Notes under the pieces: generated by a model
Seen by the model: the letters and a program-made list of their open reading frames with translations, nothing else
What the model was told of the DNA's origin: nothing
The model's database searches: none
DNA from: Pseudomonas alcaligenes
GTDB taxonomy: Bacteria > Pseudomonadota > Gammaproteobacteria > Pseudomonadales > Pseudomonadaceae
Direction of reading: 5' to 3'
Assembly (NCBI RefSeq): GCF_014490745.1
Contig: NZ_LZEU01000001.1
Location: forward strand, 2,383,501-2,447,500
Length of the DNA stretch: 64,000 nt
Part shown: in pieces, positions 18,012 to 28,492 of the stretch
Layout: every line of letters starts with the position of its first letter
Numbering within the stretch: the stretch's first letter is position 1
Translations under genes and position numbers: made by a program

Positions 18012-21000
18012 CCCAGTGTCACTCCCGCCGCGCTACGGCCAATGAAGCGGCGCGACAGGCGATCGAACCACAGGTAGATCACCGGCGTGGTGAACAGGGT
18101 CAGCACCTGGCTCAGCAGCAGACCGCCGACCATCACCAGGCCGAGCGGCTGGCGCAGCTCGGCACCGGAGCCGGAGGCCAGCATCAGCGGCACGGCGCCG
18201 AACAGCGCGGCCAGGGTGGTCATCAGGATCGGCCGGAAGCGCAGCAACGCGGCCTGGTAGATCGCCGCCTCGGGTGTCATGCCCTGGTGGCGTTCGGCCT
18301 CCAGGGCGAAGTCGATCATCATGATCGCGTTCTTCTTGACGATGCCGATCAGCAGGATGATGCCGATGATGGCGATCAGGCCCAGGTCGTTGCCGCTGAG
18401 CAGCAGCGCCAGCAGTGCGCCGACCCCGGCCGACGGCAAGGTGGAGAGGATGGTGATGGGGTGGATGTAGCTCTCGTAGAGCACGCCCAGCACGATGTAC
18501 ATGGTCAGCACCGCCGCCAGGATCAGCAGCAGGGTGCTCGACAGCGAAGCGCGGAATGCCTCGGCGGCGCCCTGGAACTGGCTCTGGATGCCGGCCGGCA
18601 GGCCGATTTCCTGTTCCACCCGTTCGATCACTTCCACCGCCTGGCCCAGCGACACGCCTTCGGCCAGGTTGAACGACAGGGTGGCCGCTGGGAACTGGCC
18701 GATATGGTTGACCAGCAGCGCCGCGGCGCCCTCCTCGACCCGCGCCAGCGAAGACAGCGGCACCTGGCCGCCGCTGCTGGTGGCCACGTGGATACGCCGC
18801 AGCGCCTCGGGGCCCAGCTCGCCGGCCCCCTGGCTCTCCAGCACCACGCGGTACTGGCTGGCCTGGGTGAAGATGGTGGAGATCTGGCGCTGGCCGAAGG
18901 CGTCGTACAGCGCGTCGTCGATGGCGCTGACGCTCACGCCGAGGCGTGCGGCGGCGTCGCGGTCGATACGCAGGAACACCTGCAGGCCGCTGCTCTGCAG
19001 GTCGCTGGCCACGTCGCGCAGTTCCGCCTGCTGGGCCAGGGCCTCGACCAGCTTGGGCGTCCACTCCTCCAGCAGGGGCGCGCTGGGCGACTCCAGGCTG
19101 AACTGGAACTGGGTGCGGCTGACCCGATCCTCGATGGTCAGATCCTGCACCGGCTGCAGGTACAGCTGGATGCCCGGCACCTTGGCCAGCGCCGGACGCA
19201 GGCGCTCGATCACCGCGCTGGCGTCGGCATCGCGCTCATGGTGCGGCTTGAGGTTGATCAGCAGGCGGCCGCTGTTGAGGGTCGGGTTGTCGCCGTCGAC
19301 GCCGATGTAGGACGACAGGCTGGCCACCGCCGGATCGCCCAGCACCACCTCGGCCAGGCGCTGCTGACGCTCGCTCATGGCCTGGAAGGAAATGCTCTGC
19401 GGCGCCTCGGAAATGCCCTGGATCACCCCGGTGTCCTGCACCGGGAAGAAGCCCTTGGGCACCGCCAGGTACAGCAGCACGGTGAGCACCAGGGTGCCGA
19501 GGGCCACCAGCAGGGTCAGCGGCTGGTGCCTGAGCACCCACTGCAGGCCGACACCGTAGCGGGCGATCAGGCCGTCGATAAAGGCACCACTGGCCTTGTA
19601 GAAACGCCCCTGCTCTTCCTCCTTCTCGGCCTTGAGCAGGCGCGCACACATCATCGGCGTGAGGGTCAGCGACACCACCAGGGAAATCAGGATGGCCACC
19701 GCCAGGGTGATGGCGAACTCGCGGAACAATCTCCCCACCACATCCGCCATGAACAGCAGCGGAATCAGCACGGCGATCAGCGAGAAGGTCAGCGAGATCA
19801 GGGTGAAGCCGATCTGCCGCGCGCCCTTGAGCGCCGCGTTCAGCGGGGTCTCGCCCTCCTCCAGGTGGCGGGCGATGTTCTCCAGCATGACGATGGCGTC
19901 GTCGACCACGAAGCCGGTGGCGATGGTCAGCGCCATCAGCGTCAGGTTGTTGACCGAGAAGCCGGCCAGGTACATCACGCCGAAGGTACCGATCAGCGAC
20001 AGCGGCACGGCGATGGAAGGGATGATGGTGGCCGACAGCTTGCGCAGGAACAGGAAGGTCACCAGCACAACCAGGGCGATGGCCAGCATCAGTTCGAAGC
20101 GCACGTCCTTGATTGCCGCACGGATGGTCTGGGTGCGGTCGGTGAGGATCTTGACCTCCAGGCCGGCCGGCAGCGCGGCGGTGATCTGCGGCAGCAGGCG
20201 CTGCACGCGGTCGACCACCTCGATGACGTTGGCCCCGGGCTGGCGCTGGATGGTCAACAGCACGGTCTGGTTGCGGTCGGCCCAGGCCGCCAGGCGCTCG
20301 TTCTCGGCGCCGTCGGCGATGCTCGCGACATCCTGCAGGCGCAGCGGCGCGCCGCCCTCGTACTTGAGGATCAGCTCGCGGTACTCGCTGGCCGAGCGCA
20401 GCTGGTCGTTGGCGTCGAGTTGCGAGACCCGGGTCGGGCCGTCGAAGTTGCCCTTGGGCTGGTTGACGTTGCTGGCGGTGATCAGGGTGCGCACGTCGGC
20501 CAGGTTGAGGCCGTGGCTGGCCAGGGCCTCGGGGTTGACCTTGATGCGCACCGCCGGGCGCTGTCCGCCGGCCAGGCTGACCAGGCCGACGCCGCTGATC
20601 TGGGCGATCTTCTGCGCCATGCGGGTATCGATCAGGTCGTGCACTTCGGTCAGCGGCAGGGTCTTGGAGCTGATCGCCAGAGTCAGCACCGGGGTGTCGG
20701 CCGGGTTGACCTTGTTGTACACCGGCGGCGCCGGCAGATCGCTCGGCAGCAAATTGCTCGCGGCGTTGATCGCCGCCTGCACTTCCTGCTCGGCAACATC
20801 CAGGTTGATGTCCAGGGCAAAGCGCAGGGCGATCACCGAGGCACCGCCGGAGCTGGTCGAGGACATCTGCTTGAGCCCGGGCATCTGGCCGAACTGGCGT
20901 TCCAGCGGCGCGGTCACCGCGCTGGTCATCACCTCCGGGCTGGCGCCCGGGTACAGGGTCAACACGCGGATGGTCGGGTAATCCACTTCCGGCAGCGCCG

Positions 21001-21103
21001 CCACCGGCAGCAGCCGGTAAGCGATCAGGCCGGTGAGGAAGATCGCCACCATCAGCAGGGTGGTGGCAACCGGGCGCAGGATGAACAGGCGCGAGGCGTT
21101 CAT
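18008..21103 (-). CDS. muxB: RND efflux transporter MuxB (MdtB-like)
   Basis: 1031 residues from [23 protein letters not shown] layout with [17 protein letters not shown] (paired Asp of the proton relay) and [20 protein letters not shown]. It is the partner subunit of MuxC; in the MdtBC model one subunit mainly moves protons and the other binds drug. Overlaps muxA upstream and muxC downstream by 4 bp each, so the four genes are translated as one tightly coupled operon. Confidence 0.95.
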   Translation of the reverse strand: MNASRLFILRPVATTLLMVAIFLTGLIAYRLLPVAALPEVDYPTIRVLTLYPGASPEVMTSAVTAPLERQFGQMPGLKQMSSTSSGGASVIALRFALDINLDVAEQEVQAAINAASNLLPSDLPAPPVYNKVNPADTPVLTLAISSKTLPLTEVHDLIDTRMAQKIAQISGVGLVSLAGGQRPAVRIKVNPEALASHGLNLADVRTLITASNVNQPKGNFDGPTRVSQLDANDQLRSASEYRELILKYEGGAPLRLQDVASIADGAENERLAAWADRNQTVLLTIQRQPGANVIEVVDRVQRLLPQITAALPAGLEVKILTDRTQTIRAAIKDVRFELMLAIALVVLVTFLFLRKLSATIIPSIAVPLSLIGTFGVMYLAGFSVNNLTLMALTIATGFVVDDAIVMLENIARHLEEGETPLNAALKGARQIGFTLISLTFSLIAVLIPLLFMADVVGRLFREFAITLAVAILISLVVSLTLTPMMCARLLKAEKEEEQGRFYKASGAFIDGLIARYGVGLQWVLRHQPLTLLVALGTLVLTVLLYLAVPKGFFPVQDTGVIQGISEAPQSISFQAMSERQQRLAEVVLGDPAVASLSSYIGVDGDNPTLNSGRLLINLKPHHERDADASAVIERLRPALAKVPGIQLYLQPVQDLTIEDRVSRTQFQFSLESPSAPLLEEWTPKLVEALAQQAELRDVASDLQSSGLQVFLRIDRDAAARLGVSVSAIDDALYDAFGQRQISTIFTQASQYRVVLESQGAGELGPEALRRIHVATSSGGQVPLSSLARVEEGAAALLVNHIGQFPAATLSFNLAEGVSLGQAVEVIERVEQEIGLPAGIQSQFQGAAEAFRASLSSTLLLILAAVLTMYIVLGVLYESYIHPITILSTLPSAGVGALLALLLSGNDLGLIAIIGIILLIGIVKKNAIMMIDFALEAERHQGMTPEAAIYQAALLRFRPILMTTLAALFGAVPLMLASGSGAELRQPLGLVMVGGLLLSQVLTLFTTPVIYLWFDRLSRRFIGRSAAGVTLG

Positions 21104-22308
21104 GCGTCTTTCTTCGCCGGCGCCTGCTTGGCGGCCTCCACCGGCTTGCCGCTGTCATCGATGACCTGTACTTCGCTGCCCTCCTTGAGCTTGTCGGTGC
21201 CCTCCAGCACCATCCGCTCGCCGGCCACCAGGCCCGCGCTGACCAGGGTGGTGGCACCGTCGCTGGCACCCACGGTGACGCTGCGCACCTGCACCTTGTT
21301 GTCCGCACCGAGGAGGAACACGAAGCTGCCGCGCGCGCCGTACTGCAGCGCTGCCGAGGGGATCAGCACGGCGCCGCCACGGGTTTCCACGCGCAGGCGC
21401 ACATTGACGAACTGGTTGGGGAACAGCTGCTCGGCGTCATTGCTGAAACGCGCCTTGAGCTTGACCGTGCCGGTGGCGGTGTCGATCTGGTTGTCCAGGC
21501 TGTGCAGGCTGCCCTCAGCCAGCACCTGCTGCTCGCCGCGATCCCAGGCCTGTACCAGCAGTTTTTCCTGCTTGCGCACGCGGCTCAGTACCGGCGGCAA
21601 GTCGCCCTCGGGCAGGGTGAAGCTGACGGCAATCGGCTGCACCTGGGTGATTACCACCAGCGGCGTGGTATCGCTGCTGGTGACCAGGTTGCCGGTGTCC
21701 ACCTGGCGCAGACCCAGGCGTCCGGCGATCGGCGCACGCACGCGGGTGAATTCGAGATTGAGGCGGGCATCGGCGACTGCGGCCTGGTTGCTTTTGACCG
21801 TACCGCGGTATTGGCCGACCAGCGCGACCTGGGTATCCAGAGTCTGCTTGGCGATGGAGTCCTCGGCATACAGGCCCTGGTAGCGGGCCAGGTCGATCTC
21901 GGCGTTCTGCAGCTGCGCCTGGTTTTGCGCCAGGGTGCCTTCGGCCTGCTGCAGCGCCACCTGATACGGCCGCGGGTCGATCTGCGCGAGCAGGTCGCCG
22001 GCCTTGACCAGCTGGCCCTCCTCGAACAGCACCTTGACCAGTTCGCCGTTGACCCGGGCGCGCACGTTCACCGTATTCAGCGCGGTCACCGTGCCGAGGG
22101 CCTTGAGTTCGACATTGAAGTCGCCCAGGCGGGCCTCGGTCACTCGCACCGGCACCGGCCCCTCGTCACGTCCCCAGGGCCCTGCCGGCTCGGGTTTGCC
22201 CTTGGGCTTGCCCGGCAGCACCAGCCAGAGCAGCAGGACGATGGCCAGCACGATCAGGGCGATCAACCATGGGCGGGAAAAACGCGACGCGAAACGGGTA
22301 GCGGACAT
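21100..22308 (-). CDS. muxA: Periplasmic adaptor MuxA (MdtA-like)
   Basis: 402 residues, first gene of muxABC-opmB. An N-terminal hydrophobic anchor ([20 protein letters not shown]) without a lipobox Cys matches MdtA-type adaptors. Lipoyl half-motifs [20 protein letters not shown] and [20 protein letters not shown] flank a helical hairpin. The beta-barrel follows ([20 protein letters not shown]) and the C-terminus ends in a Lys/Ala-rich tail. It links MuxBC to OpmB. The promoter should lie in 22309-22430; I see no clear operator. Confidence 0.93.
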   Translation of the reverse strand: MSATRFASRFSRPWLIALIVLAIVLLLWLVLPGKPKGKPEPAGPWGRDEGPVPVRVTEARLGDFNVELKALGTVTALNTVNVRARVNGELVKVLFEEGQLVKAGDLLAQIDPRPYQVALQQAEGTLAQNQAQLQNAEIDLARYQGLYAEDSIAKQTLDTQVALVGQYRGTVKSNQAAVADARLNLEFTRVRAPIAGRLGLRQVDTGNLVTSSDTTPLVVITQVQPIAVSFTLPEGDLPPVLSRVRKQEKLLVQAWDRGEQQVLAEGSLHSLDNQIDTATGTVKLKARFSNDAEQLFPNQFVNVRLRVETRGGAVLIPSAALQYGARGSFVFLLGADNKVQVRSVTVGASDGATTLVSAGLVAGERMVLEGTDKLKEGSEVQVIDDSGKPVEAAKQAPAKKDA

Positions 22309-22423
22309 GTTCGAAGGGTCACTTTCCTGGAGAGCGTGAACGATAAGTACTCTGCGCAGCCAGGCAAAGGGTCTTTACCGCCTATTTACCCTTATCAGAC
22401 GTAACAAAACGTTGGAAATTTGC

Positions 22424-22449
22424 AAAAAAACGGCCTGCAGAGCAGGCCG
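22424..22449 (-). terminator. Rho-independent terminator of tpx
   Basis: On the minus strand CGGCCTGC-TCT-GCAGGCCG is followed by TTTTTTT (22430-22424), 20 bp after the tpx stop. It separates tpx from the mux operon on the same strand. Confidence 0.88.
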
Positions 22450-22468
22450 TCGGATGACGCTGGATGAA

Positions 22469-22969
22469 TTACTTGAGGGCGGCGATGGCCGCGGCGTAAT
22501 TCGGCTCGTCGGCGATCTCGCCAACCAGCTCGCTGTGCAGCACCTTGTCGTTCTCGTCCAGCACCACCACCGCACGCGCTGCAACACCCACCAGCGGGCC
22601 ACTGCCGAAGGCAACACCGTAATCCTTGAGGAAGTTGGCGCCACGCATGGTCGACAGGTTGATCACGTTTTCCAGGCCCTCGGAGCCGCAGAAGCGCGCC
22701 TGGGCGAATGGCAGGTCGGCGGAGATGCACAGCACCACGGTGTTGGCCAGCTTGCTCGCCTCGGCGTTGAAGGTACGCACAGAAGTGGCGCAGGTCGGGG
22801 TGTCGATGCTCGGGAAGATGTTCAGCACTTTGCGCTTGCCGGCCAGGCTGGCCAGGGTCACGTCCGACAGATCCTTGCCAACCAGGCTGAAGGCCGGCGC
22901 CTGCTGACCGACCTGCGGCAGTTGGCCGTCGACCTGGATCGGGTTGCCCTTGAGAGTTACTTGAGCCAT
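22469..22969 (-). CDS. tpx: Thiol peroxidase Tpx (atypical 2-Cys peroxiredoxin)
   Basis: The start at [20 protein letters not shown] gives 166 residues, the family length; the frame extends further 5' without similarity. The peroxidatic Cys60 lies in [10 protein letters not shown] and the resolving Cys94 in [11 protein letters not shown], with the extra Cys81 also found in E. coli Tpx. It reduces hydrogen peroxide and alkyl hydroperoxides with electrons from thioredoxin and acts in the periplasm or cytoplasm depending on species; no signal peptide is seen here. Monocistronic, with its own terminator. Confidence 0.95.
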   Translation of the reverse strand: MAQVTLKGNPIQVDGQLPQVGQQAPAFSLVGKDLSDVTLASLAGKRKVLNIFPSIDTPTCATSVRTFNAEASKLANTVVLCISADLPFAQARFCGSEGLENVINLSTMRGANFLKDYGVAFGSGPLVGVAARAVVVLDENDKVLHSELVGEIADEPNYAAAIAALK

Positions 22970-23081
22970 TTGAGTGTCCTTATCGCTGGAGTGAAGCGCG
23001 GCGCCATGGCAGCGCGCTGGGTAACTGACAGGTCTGCGCCTGTGGTGGTCACGAAGGTTAGCGCGATTGTGCGCTGCAAAC

Positions 23082-23110
23082 AAAAAAGGCCTGCACAAAT
23101 GGCAGGCCTT
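23082..23110 (-). terminator. Rho-independent terminator downstream of the DUF3592 gene
   Basis: AAGGCCTGC (23086-23094) and GCAGGCCTT (23102-23110) form a 9-bp stem followed on the minus strand by TTTTTTG, 20 bp after the stop codon at 23131. Confidence 0.85.
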
Positions 23111-23130
23111 CCGTTGCAGTGCCAGCCAAA

Positions 23131-23652
23131 TCAGGCCGCTTGCGCCTCACGCGGTACGAACAGGCGCGCCACGATCAGGATGTGCAGCACCAGGGCCAGC
23201 AGCGCCCCGACCGGCAGCATGATCAGCCAGCGTTTGAGCGAACCACCCAGGTCGGCCTGGGTCTGCAGGCGCTCGAGGCGGTCGAAATGGCTCGGATCCT
23301 GGTTGGAGAAAGCCACTTCCACCTTGGCTCCCTCCTCCAGGTACGGCTGGGCATTGTCCTCGGAGGTGGAGAACTCACCAACCTGCTGGGTGCCCTTGGC
23401 CTCGAAGGCGTAGGTGAAGTTGTAGGTCAGCGAGGTGCGCCCCTTGCGATGGTGCTCCTCGGTCACGTCCTTGAGGCTCACCGCAGCCGTTGCCACCGAG
23501 TGATCCTTGAGGATCGCAGTCGCCGTGCGATAGCCCGCGACGGAGGTGTAGCCGAGGAAGCCCAGGCCGACGACAAAGGCGGCGAAGCACAACCAGCGGG
23601 AAACCCGCGAAATCTTCTGGTGGGTGGCGGGCGAAGTTTTGAAGCTGAGCAT
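23131..23652 (-). CDS. DUF3592 domain membrane protein
   Basis: 173 residues. A membrane helix at about residues 20-45 ([20 protein letters not shown]), a soluble beta-rich domain (about 50-130; [20 protein letters not shown], ending [18 protein letters not shown]), and a second helix near the C-terminus ([20 protein letters not shown]). This fits DUF3592, whose function is unknown. AAGGACATCACC precedes the start. It stands alone between tpx and a GNAT gene, with its own terminator. Confidence 0.75.
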   Translation of the reverse strand: MLSFKTSPATHQKISRVSRWLCFAAFVVGLGFLGYTSVAGYRTATAILKDHSVATAAVSLKDVTEEHHRKGRTSLTYNFTYAFEAKGTQQVGEFSTSEDNAQPYLEEGAKVEVAFSNQDPSHFDRLERLQTQADLGGSLKRWLIMLPVGALLALVLHILIVARLFVPREAQAA

Positions 23653-23836
23653 GGTGATGTCCTTATGGCTTTCTTATTCGTGCATTCCGTTTTCGTACCC
23701 GGCAGGACAGCTGGCTCCGCCCGGTCTCCCCATAGCCCGGCAGCCCGGGCTGCACGCAGGCTACCCGGGCACTTGTAACAATTCAATACAGGAGGGACTG
23801 CCTCACCGTGCAGCGAGGCAGCACGAGCGACTGCCG

Positions 23837-24478
23837 CTAGGCGCTGGCCTGGCGGGCCGGCTGCGGATTGGGATGGAAGAACACGTGCTCGCGGATCGGC
23901 CCGACCGCCACCTCGCCGATTTCCTCGTAGCCCTGGCGGGCATAGAACTCCAGGTAGTGCGGGTTGCCGGTATCCAGCACCACGCCCTGGGAACCGGCGT
24001 CCTCGGCGCACCAGTCGTGCAGCGCGGTGAGCAGCTGCTCGCCAAGGTGCTGGCCCTGGAACTCCGGGTGCACGCCGAGCAGCGGCAGCACGTGGTAAGG
24101 CCCGGGCGGCAGGCAGGCGAGCACCGCGTCGTGGTATTCGAGATAGCGCTTGGTGCAGCGGAAACCGGTGGTCATCAGCATGCGCAGGCGCCAGCTCCAG
24201 CTCTCGGTGATGTCCAGGCGGCGCAGCGGCGGCGCGATCAGGGCGATGCCGACCAGGCGTTCCTCGATCAGCAGGCCAATGGCCGGCAACTCCTCGGCAA
24301 AGTGCTGCTGCACCAGCTCGCGCACCGTGGCGCGCACGCGCTGGTCGAAGCCGGGGCGCTCGCTCTCGAACAGATAGGCGAAGGTCGGGTCGTGGCGGTA
24401 GGCGTGGTACAGCAGCGAGCGGGCTTCGCGGACGTAACCGTGCTGCAGCATGCGGACTTCGGCGGTGCGATGGGGCAT
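23837..24478 (-). CDS. GNAT-family N-acetyltransferase
   Basis: 213 residues from MPHRTAEVRMLQHGYVREAR, with GAGG about 8 bases upstream; an upstream ATG at 24535 would add 19 residues. The acetyl-CoA-binding motif A is LLGVHPEFQGQHLGEQLLTA (Q-x-x-G-x-G/L pattern) around residues 137-156, and the C-terminal motif B is GVVLDTGNPHYLEFYARQGY. The acceptor substrate is unknown. It is divergent from xthA. Confidence 0.82.
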   Translation of the reverse strand: MPHRTAEVRMLQHGYVREARSLLYHAYRHDPTFAYLFESERPGFDQRVRATVRELVQQHFAEELPAIGLLIEERLVGIALIAPPLRRLDITESWSWRLRMLMTTGFRCTKRYLEYHDAVLACLPPGPYHVLPLLGVHPEFQGQHLGEQLLTALHDWCAEDAGSQGVVLDTGNPHYLEFYARQGYEEIGEVAVGPIREHVFFHPNPQPARQASA

Positions 24479-24656
24479 CAGGCTGACCTCATTTGTTATA
24501 GGTTTGGAACCTGCTCGCGGGCTGGCACGCAGCACCAGGCAAGCAGGTTCGTCGGGTCAGCTGCCAAGGTAGCATCGGCTCCGCGCCCCTGCCAGGCGCT
24601 GGCCGTCGTCCGGCCCCTGGGCTAGCATCGCCCTTTTCCCCTGTCGGTAGCTGCCC

Positions 24657-25469
24657 ATGAAGATCGTTTCCTTCAATATCAACGGCCTGCGCGCCCGCCC
24701 TCACCAGTTGGCGGCGTTGATCGACAAACACCAGCCGGACGTGATCGGCCTGCAGGAAACCAAGGTCGATGATCCGCAGTTTCCCGAAGCGGAAATCCGT
24801 CAGCTCGGCTACCACGTGCACTACCACGGCCAGAAGGGCCACTACGGCGTCGCCCTGCTCTCGCGCCAGGAGCCACTGGAACTGCACAAGGGCTTCCCGG
24901 GTGACGCAGAAGACGCCCAGCGCCGCTTTATCTACGGCACCTACGCCGATGCCCAGGGCAACCCGGTGACCGTGATGAACGGCTACTTCCCCCAGGGCGA
25001 GAGCCGCGACCACCCGACCAAATTCCCGGCCAAGCAGCGCTTCTATGCCGACCTGCAAAACCTGCTGCTGACCCAGTTCAAACCCGAGCAGGCGCTGGTG
25101 GTGATGGGCGACATCAATATCTCCCCGGAAGACATCGACATCGGCATCGGTGAGGACAACCGCAAGCGCTGGCTGAAGACCGGTAAGTGCAGCTTCCTGC
25201 CGGAAGAGCGTGAATGGCTGGCGACCCTCAAGGGCTGGGGCCTGGTGGACAGCTTCCGCCATCTCAACCCGGCGGTGAACGACCGCTTCAGCTGGTTCGA
25301 CTACCGCAGCCGCGGCTTCGAGGACGAGCCCAAGCGCGGCCTGCGAATCGATGTGATCCTGGCTACCGCCGCCCTGCAGGCGCGGTTCAAGGACAGCGGC
25401 GTCGACTACGAGCTGCGCGGCATGGAGAAACCCTCGGACCATGCGCCGATCTGGCTGGAGCTGAGCTGA
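24657..25469 (+). CDS. xthA: Exodeoxyribonuclease III
   Basis: 270 residues, matching XthA. Endonuclease/exonuclease/phosphatase fold with Asn7 ([11 protein letters not shown]), metal-ligand Glu34 (GLQETKVDD), the catalytic Asp/Asn pair in [16 protein letters not shown] (near 151-153), and the C-terminal Asp-His pair in [12 protein letters not shown]. It repairs abasic sites in DNA (class II AP endonuclease) and has 3'-5' exonuclease activity. Monocistronic; a REP pair follows the stop. Confidence 0.97.
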   Translation: MKIVSFNINGLRARPHQLAALIDKHQPDVIGLQETKVDDPQFPEAEIRQLGYHVHYHGQKGHYGVALLSRQEPLELHKGFPGDAEDAQRRFIYGTYADAQGNPVTVMNGYFPQGESRDHPTKFPAKQRFYADLQNLLLTQFKPEQALVVMGDINISPEDIDIGIGEDNRKRWLKTGKCSFLPEEREWLATLKGWGLVDSFRHLNPAVNDRFSWFDYRSRGFEDEPKRGLRIDVILATAALQARFKDSGVDYELRGMEKPSDHAPIWLELS

Positions 25470-25495
25470 GTCCACAGCGTCGTGGCGACTACCGT

Positions 25496-25545
25496 GTAGG
25501 GCGGGTGAAACCCGCGTGCTGACTCGCGGGTTTCACCCGCCCCAC
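25496..25545. repeat. REP pair, GGGCGGGTGAAACCCGC family
   Basis: GTAGGGCGGGTGAAACCCGC, 8-9 bp spacer, then its inverted copy. It forms a long hairpin 27 bp after xthA and may protect or end its mRNA. The same unit occurs at 31274, 38652 and 41788. Confidence 0.85.
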
Positions 25546-25696
25546 GCGCTGATCCACGCCACATGAAAGGCCATCACTACCGGTGGCCTTTTGCATGCTG
25601 GAATCCGCATGGCAGAGCACTGCGCTGTAACCTGACTGCAACTTTACCGACTTATTCTGCGCGCACTTTCCCTCCCTAGAAGAAGGTGTCCGCCGC

Positions 25697-27067
25697 ATGT
25701 CGCGCGCCCCATCCGCCAGTGATCGGCAATCCTGCATCCTTGCCTATGTATGGCTGCTGCTCGGTTTCATCTGCTACGCCCTGCCCTGGTCGGTATTTGC
25801 TGCCGAACCCGCCGCGCTGATGCGCATCCAGGGTTCCAACACCATCGGCGCCAAGCTCGGCCCGGCACTGGTCAAGGGTCTGTTCGAGCAACAGGGCCTG
25901 CGCAATGTGCGCATCGCCGCCAGCGCCGCCGAAAACGAACAGCAGGTGCTGGGCGAGGACGACCAGGGCCGCACCCTCAGCGTCAACGTCGCCGCCCACG
26001 GCTCGGGCACCGGTTTCATCGCCCTGCAGGACGGTAGCGCCGACCTCGCCGCCTCGTCGCGACCGATCAAGGATGCCGAGGCCACTGCACTCATGGGCCT
26101 GCTGGGCGACATGCGCAGCCTGGCCGCCGAACAGGTGATCGCCATCGACGGCCTGGCCATCATCCTGCACCCGTCCAACCCCCTGTCCGCCCTGAGCACC
26201 GAGCAGCTGGCGCGCATCTTCTCCGGTGAAGTGCGCACCTGGGAGGAGCTCGGCGGCCGCGGCGGCGCCATCACCCTGTATGCCCGCGACGACAAGTCCG
26301 GCACCTTCGACACTTTCAAGGAACTGGTACTGGCCAGCCACGGCAAGAGCCTGGCCGCCAGCGCCAAGCGCTACGAGTCGAGCGACCAGCTGTCCGACGG
26401 AGTCAGCCAGGATCCCAGCGGCATCGGCTTCATCGGCCTGCCCTATATCCGCCAGAGCAAGGCGGTGGCCATTGCCGACGGCGAGTCCCAGCCGATGCTG
26501 CCCAGCGCCACGCTGATCGCCACCGAGGACTACCCGCTGTCGCGCCGCCTGTTCTTCTACAACCCGCCAGGCACCAGCAACACCTGGGTGCAGGCGCTGG
26601 TGCAGTTCGCCCACAGCCCGGCCGGCCAGGCGATTGTCGAGAAGAGCGGCTTCATCCCGCAGACCGTGCAGGCGGTCAAGGTCGCCAGCAACCCGGCCAT
26701 GCCCGACGACTACCGCCAACTGGCCGAGCAGGCCCAGCGCCTGTCGGTGAACTTCCGCTTCCAGGAAGCCAGCGCCACCCTCGACAACAAGGCCCAGCAC
26801 GATGTCGACCGGGTGCTCGAATACCTCAAGAGCCACGACAAGCTGCATCACCAGGTGGTGCTGGTCGGCTTCGGCGACCCGAAGAGCGATCCGGCCCGCG
26901 CCGCCCTGCTGTCCAAACTGCGCGCCATGGCCGTACGTCGCGAACTGGCCAAGGGCGGGGTGATCTTCCGCGACATCACCGGCCTCGGCGAACAGCTGCC
27001 GGTAGCCGCTAACAGCGGCGACGAAGGCCGCCTGAAGAATCGCCGGGTCGAAGTCTGGGTCTACTGA
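25697..27067 (+). CDS. PstS-like substrate-binding protein fused to an OmpA-type peptidoglycan-binding domain
   Basis: 456 residues. The N-terminal signal/anchor segment is at about 17-35 (WLLLGFICYALPWSVFAAEP). A PstS-like type II binding domain covers residues 40-330: RIQGSNTIGAKLGPALVKGL, SGTGFIALQDGSADLAASSR, and the phosphate-binding-like ARDDKSGTFDTFKELVL. An OmpA C-terminal domain covers 350-456 (NFRFQEASATLDNKAQHDVD, ending with the hallmark GRLKNRRVEVWVY). It would be exported and held on peptidoglycan. No pst transport genes are nearby, so it probably does not feed an ABC importer. The ligand could be phosphate or another anion. Confidence 0.82.
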   Translation: MSRAPSASDRQSCILAYVWLLLGFICYALPWSVFAAEPAALMRIQGSNTIGAKLGPALVKGLFEQQGLRNVRIAASAAENEQQVLGEDDQGRTLSVNVAAHGSGTGFIALQDGSADLAASSRPIKDAEATALMGLLGDMRSLAAEQVIAIDGLAIILHPSNPLSALSTEQLARIFSGEVRTWEELGGRGGAITLYARDDKSGTFDTFKELVLASHGKSLAASAKRYESSDQLSDGVSQDPSGIGFIGLPYIRQSKAVAIADGESQPMLPSATLIATEDYPLSRRLFFYNPPGTSNTWVQALVQFAHSPAGQAIVEKSGFIPQTVQAVKVASNPAMPDDYRQLAEQAQRLSVNFRFQEASATLDNKAQHDVDRVLEYLKSHDKLHHQVVLVGFGDPKSDPARAALLSKLRAMAVRRELAKGGVIFRDITGLGEQLPVAANSGDEGRLKNRRVEVWVY

Positions 27068-27085
27068 GAGACTGAGTAGGCTCTC

Positions 27086-27150
27086 CCGTAGGGTGCGCTG
27101 TGCGCACCGGCAAGTCCGCAGCCGGCCTCTGGTGCGCACGCCCACTACGG
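27086..27150. repeat. REP-like inverted pair, GTAGGGTGCGC family
   Basis: CCGTAGGGTGCGC at the left and GCGCACGCCCACTACGG at the right form a long imperfect hairpin 18 bp after the PstS/OmpA fusion gene. First of three structured elements in the 437-bp gene-free stretch 27068-27504. Confidence 0.65.
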
Positions 27151-27200
27151 AACCCGAGGCACGACAAATCTTGTAACCGCCCCGGGTTTGCCTCCCTCGA

Positions 27201-27229
27201 CGCCACTCTTTAGCCTGCAAGGAGTGGCG
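27201..27229. other. Hairpin in the terC upstream region
   Basis: CGCCACTC-N13-GAGTGGCG forms an 8-bp stem with no U-tract. It is not recognisable as the yybP-ykoY manganese riboswitch found upstream of some alx/terC genes. Function unknown. Confidence 0.4.
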
Positions 27230-27277
27230 CCGGGCCCCTCTGGCGATGAGCATTCATCGTGATGTCGGAGTCACTGT

Positions 27278-27481
27278 CAGAACCTGCTTCCAATCTCCTG
27301 ACTCGCGGCCATACCGCGTTAAAAGCGGTCTCAAAATGCTCATTTACACTGCGTAAACTGCGCTTTTTTCGGCCCCTTTTATTCGCTGGCACTCACCCTT
27401 CGGGCCAGCCTGCGGCTGTTACTCCCGTTGGTCGTTGGCCTTGTCTGGCTCTAATTCAGAAGATTGAAAACAGGTTCTCTG
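27278..27481 (-). mobile_element. MITE-like element, copy A (204 bp)
   Basis: Bounded by inverted ends CAGAACCTG...CAATCTCCTG and CAGAAGATTG...CAGGTTCTCTG, which pair over about 23 positions with few mismatches. Read on the minus strand, its interior shares AATTAGAGCCAGACAAGGC, GCGCAGTTTACG, GTAAATGAGCATT and CGCGAGTCAGG with copy B at 42616 and copy C at 63199. It carries about 60 bp not present in the other copies. No coding capacity. It ends 24 bp before the terC start and so forms most of its leader. Confidence 0.7.
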
Positions 27482-27504
27482 ATCAATCAGTGATGGAGGG
27501 CCCG

Positions 27505-28491
27505 ATGAACGAACTGCTGCTATTCCTCAATTCCCCCCTGCTCGGCACCGCCACCTGGCTGTGGCTGGCTTTCCTGGCCATAGTCGTCGCCCTGCTGGTG
27601 TTCGACCTCGGCATACTGCACCGCGACCAGCACGAAATCGAAATGCGCGAGAGCCTGCTGCTGTACAGCGGCTACTTCAGCGTCGGCGTGCTGTTCGGCG
27701 TGTGGGTGTGGTTCGAGCTGGGCGCGCAGAGCGCGCTGGAGTTCTACACCGGCTTCCTGGTGGAACAGTCGCTGTCGATGGACAACGTGTTCGTCATGGC
27801 GATGATCTTCGGCTTCTTCGGCATCCCGCGGCGCTACCAGCACCGCGTGCTGTTCTGGGGCATCATCGGGGTCATCGTGCTGCGAGCGATCATGATCGGC
27901 CTGGGCACGGCGCTGGTGCAGGAGTTCGAGTGGATTCTCTACCTGTTCGGCGCCTTCCTGCTGTTCACCGGGGTGAAGATGCTGTTCAGCCGCGAGGAAC
28001 AGCATCCGGACTTGGCGCAGAACCCCATGCTGCGTTTTCTGCGCCGGCACATCCGCATGACCGACGAGCTGCACGGCGGGCACTTCTTCATTCGTCGCCC
28101 CGACGCCCAGGGCAAGCTGCTGCTCTACGCCACGCCGCTGTTCCTCGCCCTGCTGCTGATCGAGCTGGCCGACCTGGTGTTCGCCGTGGACAGCGTGCCG
28201 GCGGTGTTCGCCATCACCCAGGATCCGTTCATCGTCTACACCTCGAACATCTTCGCCATCCTCGGCCTGCGCTCGCTGTACTTCGCCCTGGCGGCGCTGA
28301 TGCACCGCTTCGTCTACCTCAAGTATGCCCTGGCCCTGGTGCTGATCTTTATCGGCAGCAAGATCTTCCTGCACGGCTTTATCGGCAAGATTCCCGCCCT
28401 GCTCTCGCTTGGCGTAACCTTTGGCCTGTTGGCGGGCGGCGTACTGCTGTCCCTGCTGCGAACCCGCGACAGGCCACAAAGCGAGCAGTAA
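27505..28491 (+). CDS. TerC/Alx-family integral membrane protein
   Basis: The start at MNELLLFLNSPLLGTATWLW (328 residues) has GGAGGG 4-5 bases upstream; the longer open frame runs through the MITE-like element and is not expected to be translated. There are about nine membrane helices. TerC signatures are GFLVEQSLSMDNVFVMAMIF and LLLIELADLVFAVDSVPAVF, two inverted-repeat halves with paired Asp residues thought to bind metal. Alx/TerC proteins are linked to manganese export and metallation of exported enzymes. The ligand here is inferred from family only. Confidence 0.9.
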   Translation: MNELLLFLNSPLLGTATWLWLAFLAIVVALLVFDLGILHRDQHEIEMRESLLLYSGYFSVGVLFGVWVWFELGAQSALEFYTGFLVEQSLSMDNVFVMAMIFGFFGIPRRYQHRVLFWGIIGVIVLRAIMIGLGTALVQEFEWILYLFGAFLLFTGVKMLFSREEQHPDLAQNPMLRFLRRHIRMTDELHGGHFFIRRPDAQGKLLLYATPLFLALLLIELADLVFAVDSVPAVFAITQDPFIVYTSNIFAILGLRSLYFALAALMHRFVYLKYALALVLIFIGSKIFLHGFIGKIPALLSLGVTFGLLAGGVLLSLLRTRDRPQSEQ

Positions 28492-28492
28492 T

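Noticed and set aside
27259-27504. N-terminal extension of the TerC protein by 82 codons
   Set aside because: The extension lies inside the MITE-like element and the family starts at 27505, where GGAGGG is correctly placed.
27068-27504. yybP-ykoY manganese riboswitch upstream of the TerC/Alx-family gene
   Set aside because: The region is accounted for by a REP pair, an unrelated hairpin and the MITE-like element; I could not find the conserved riboswitch core.
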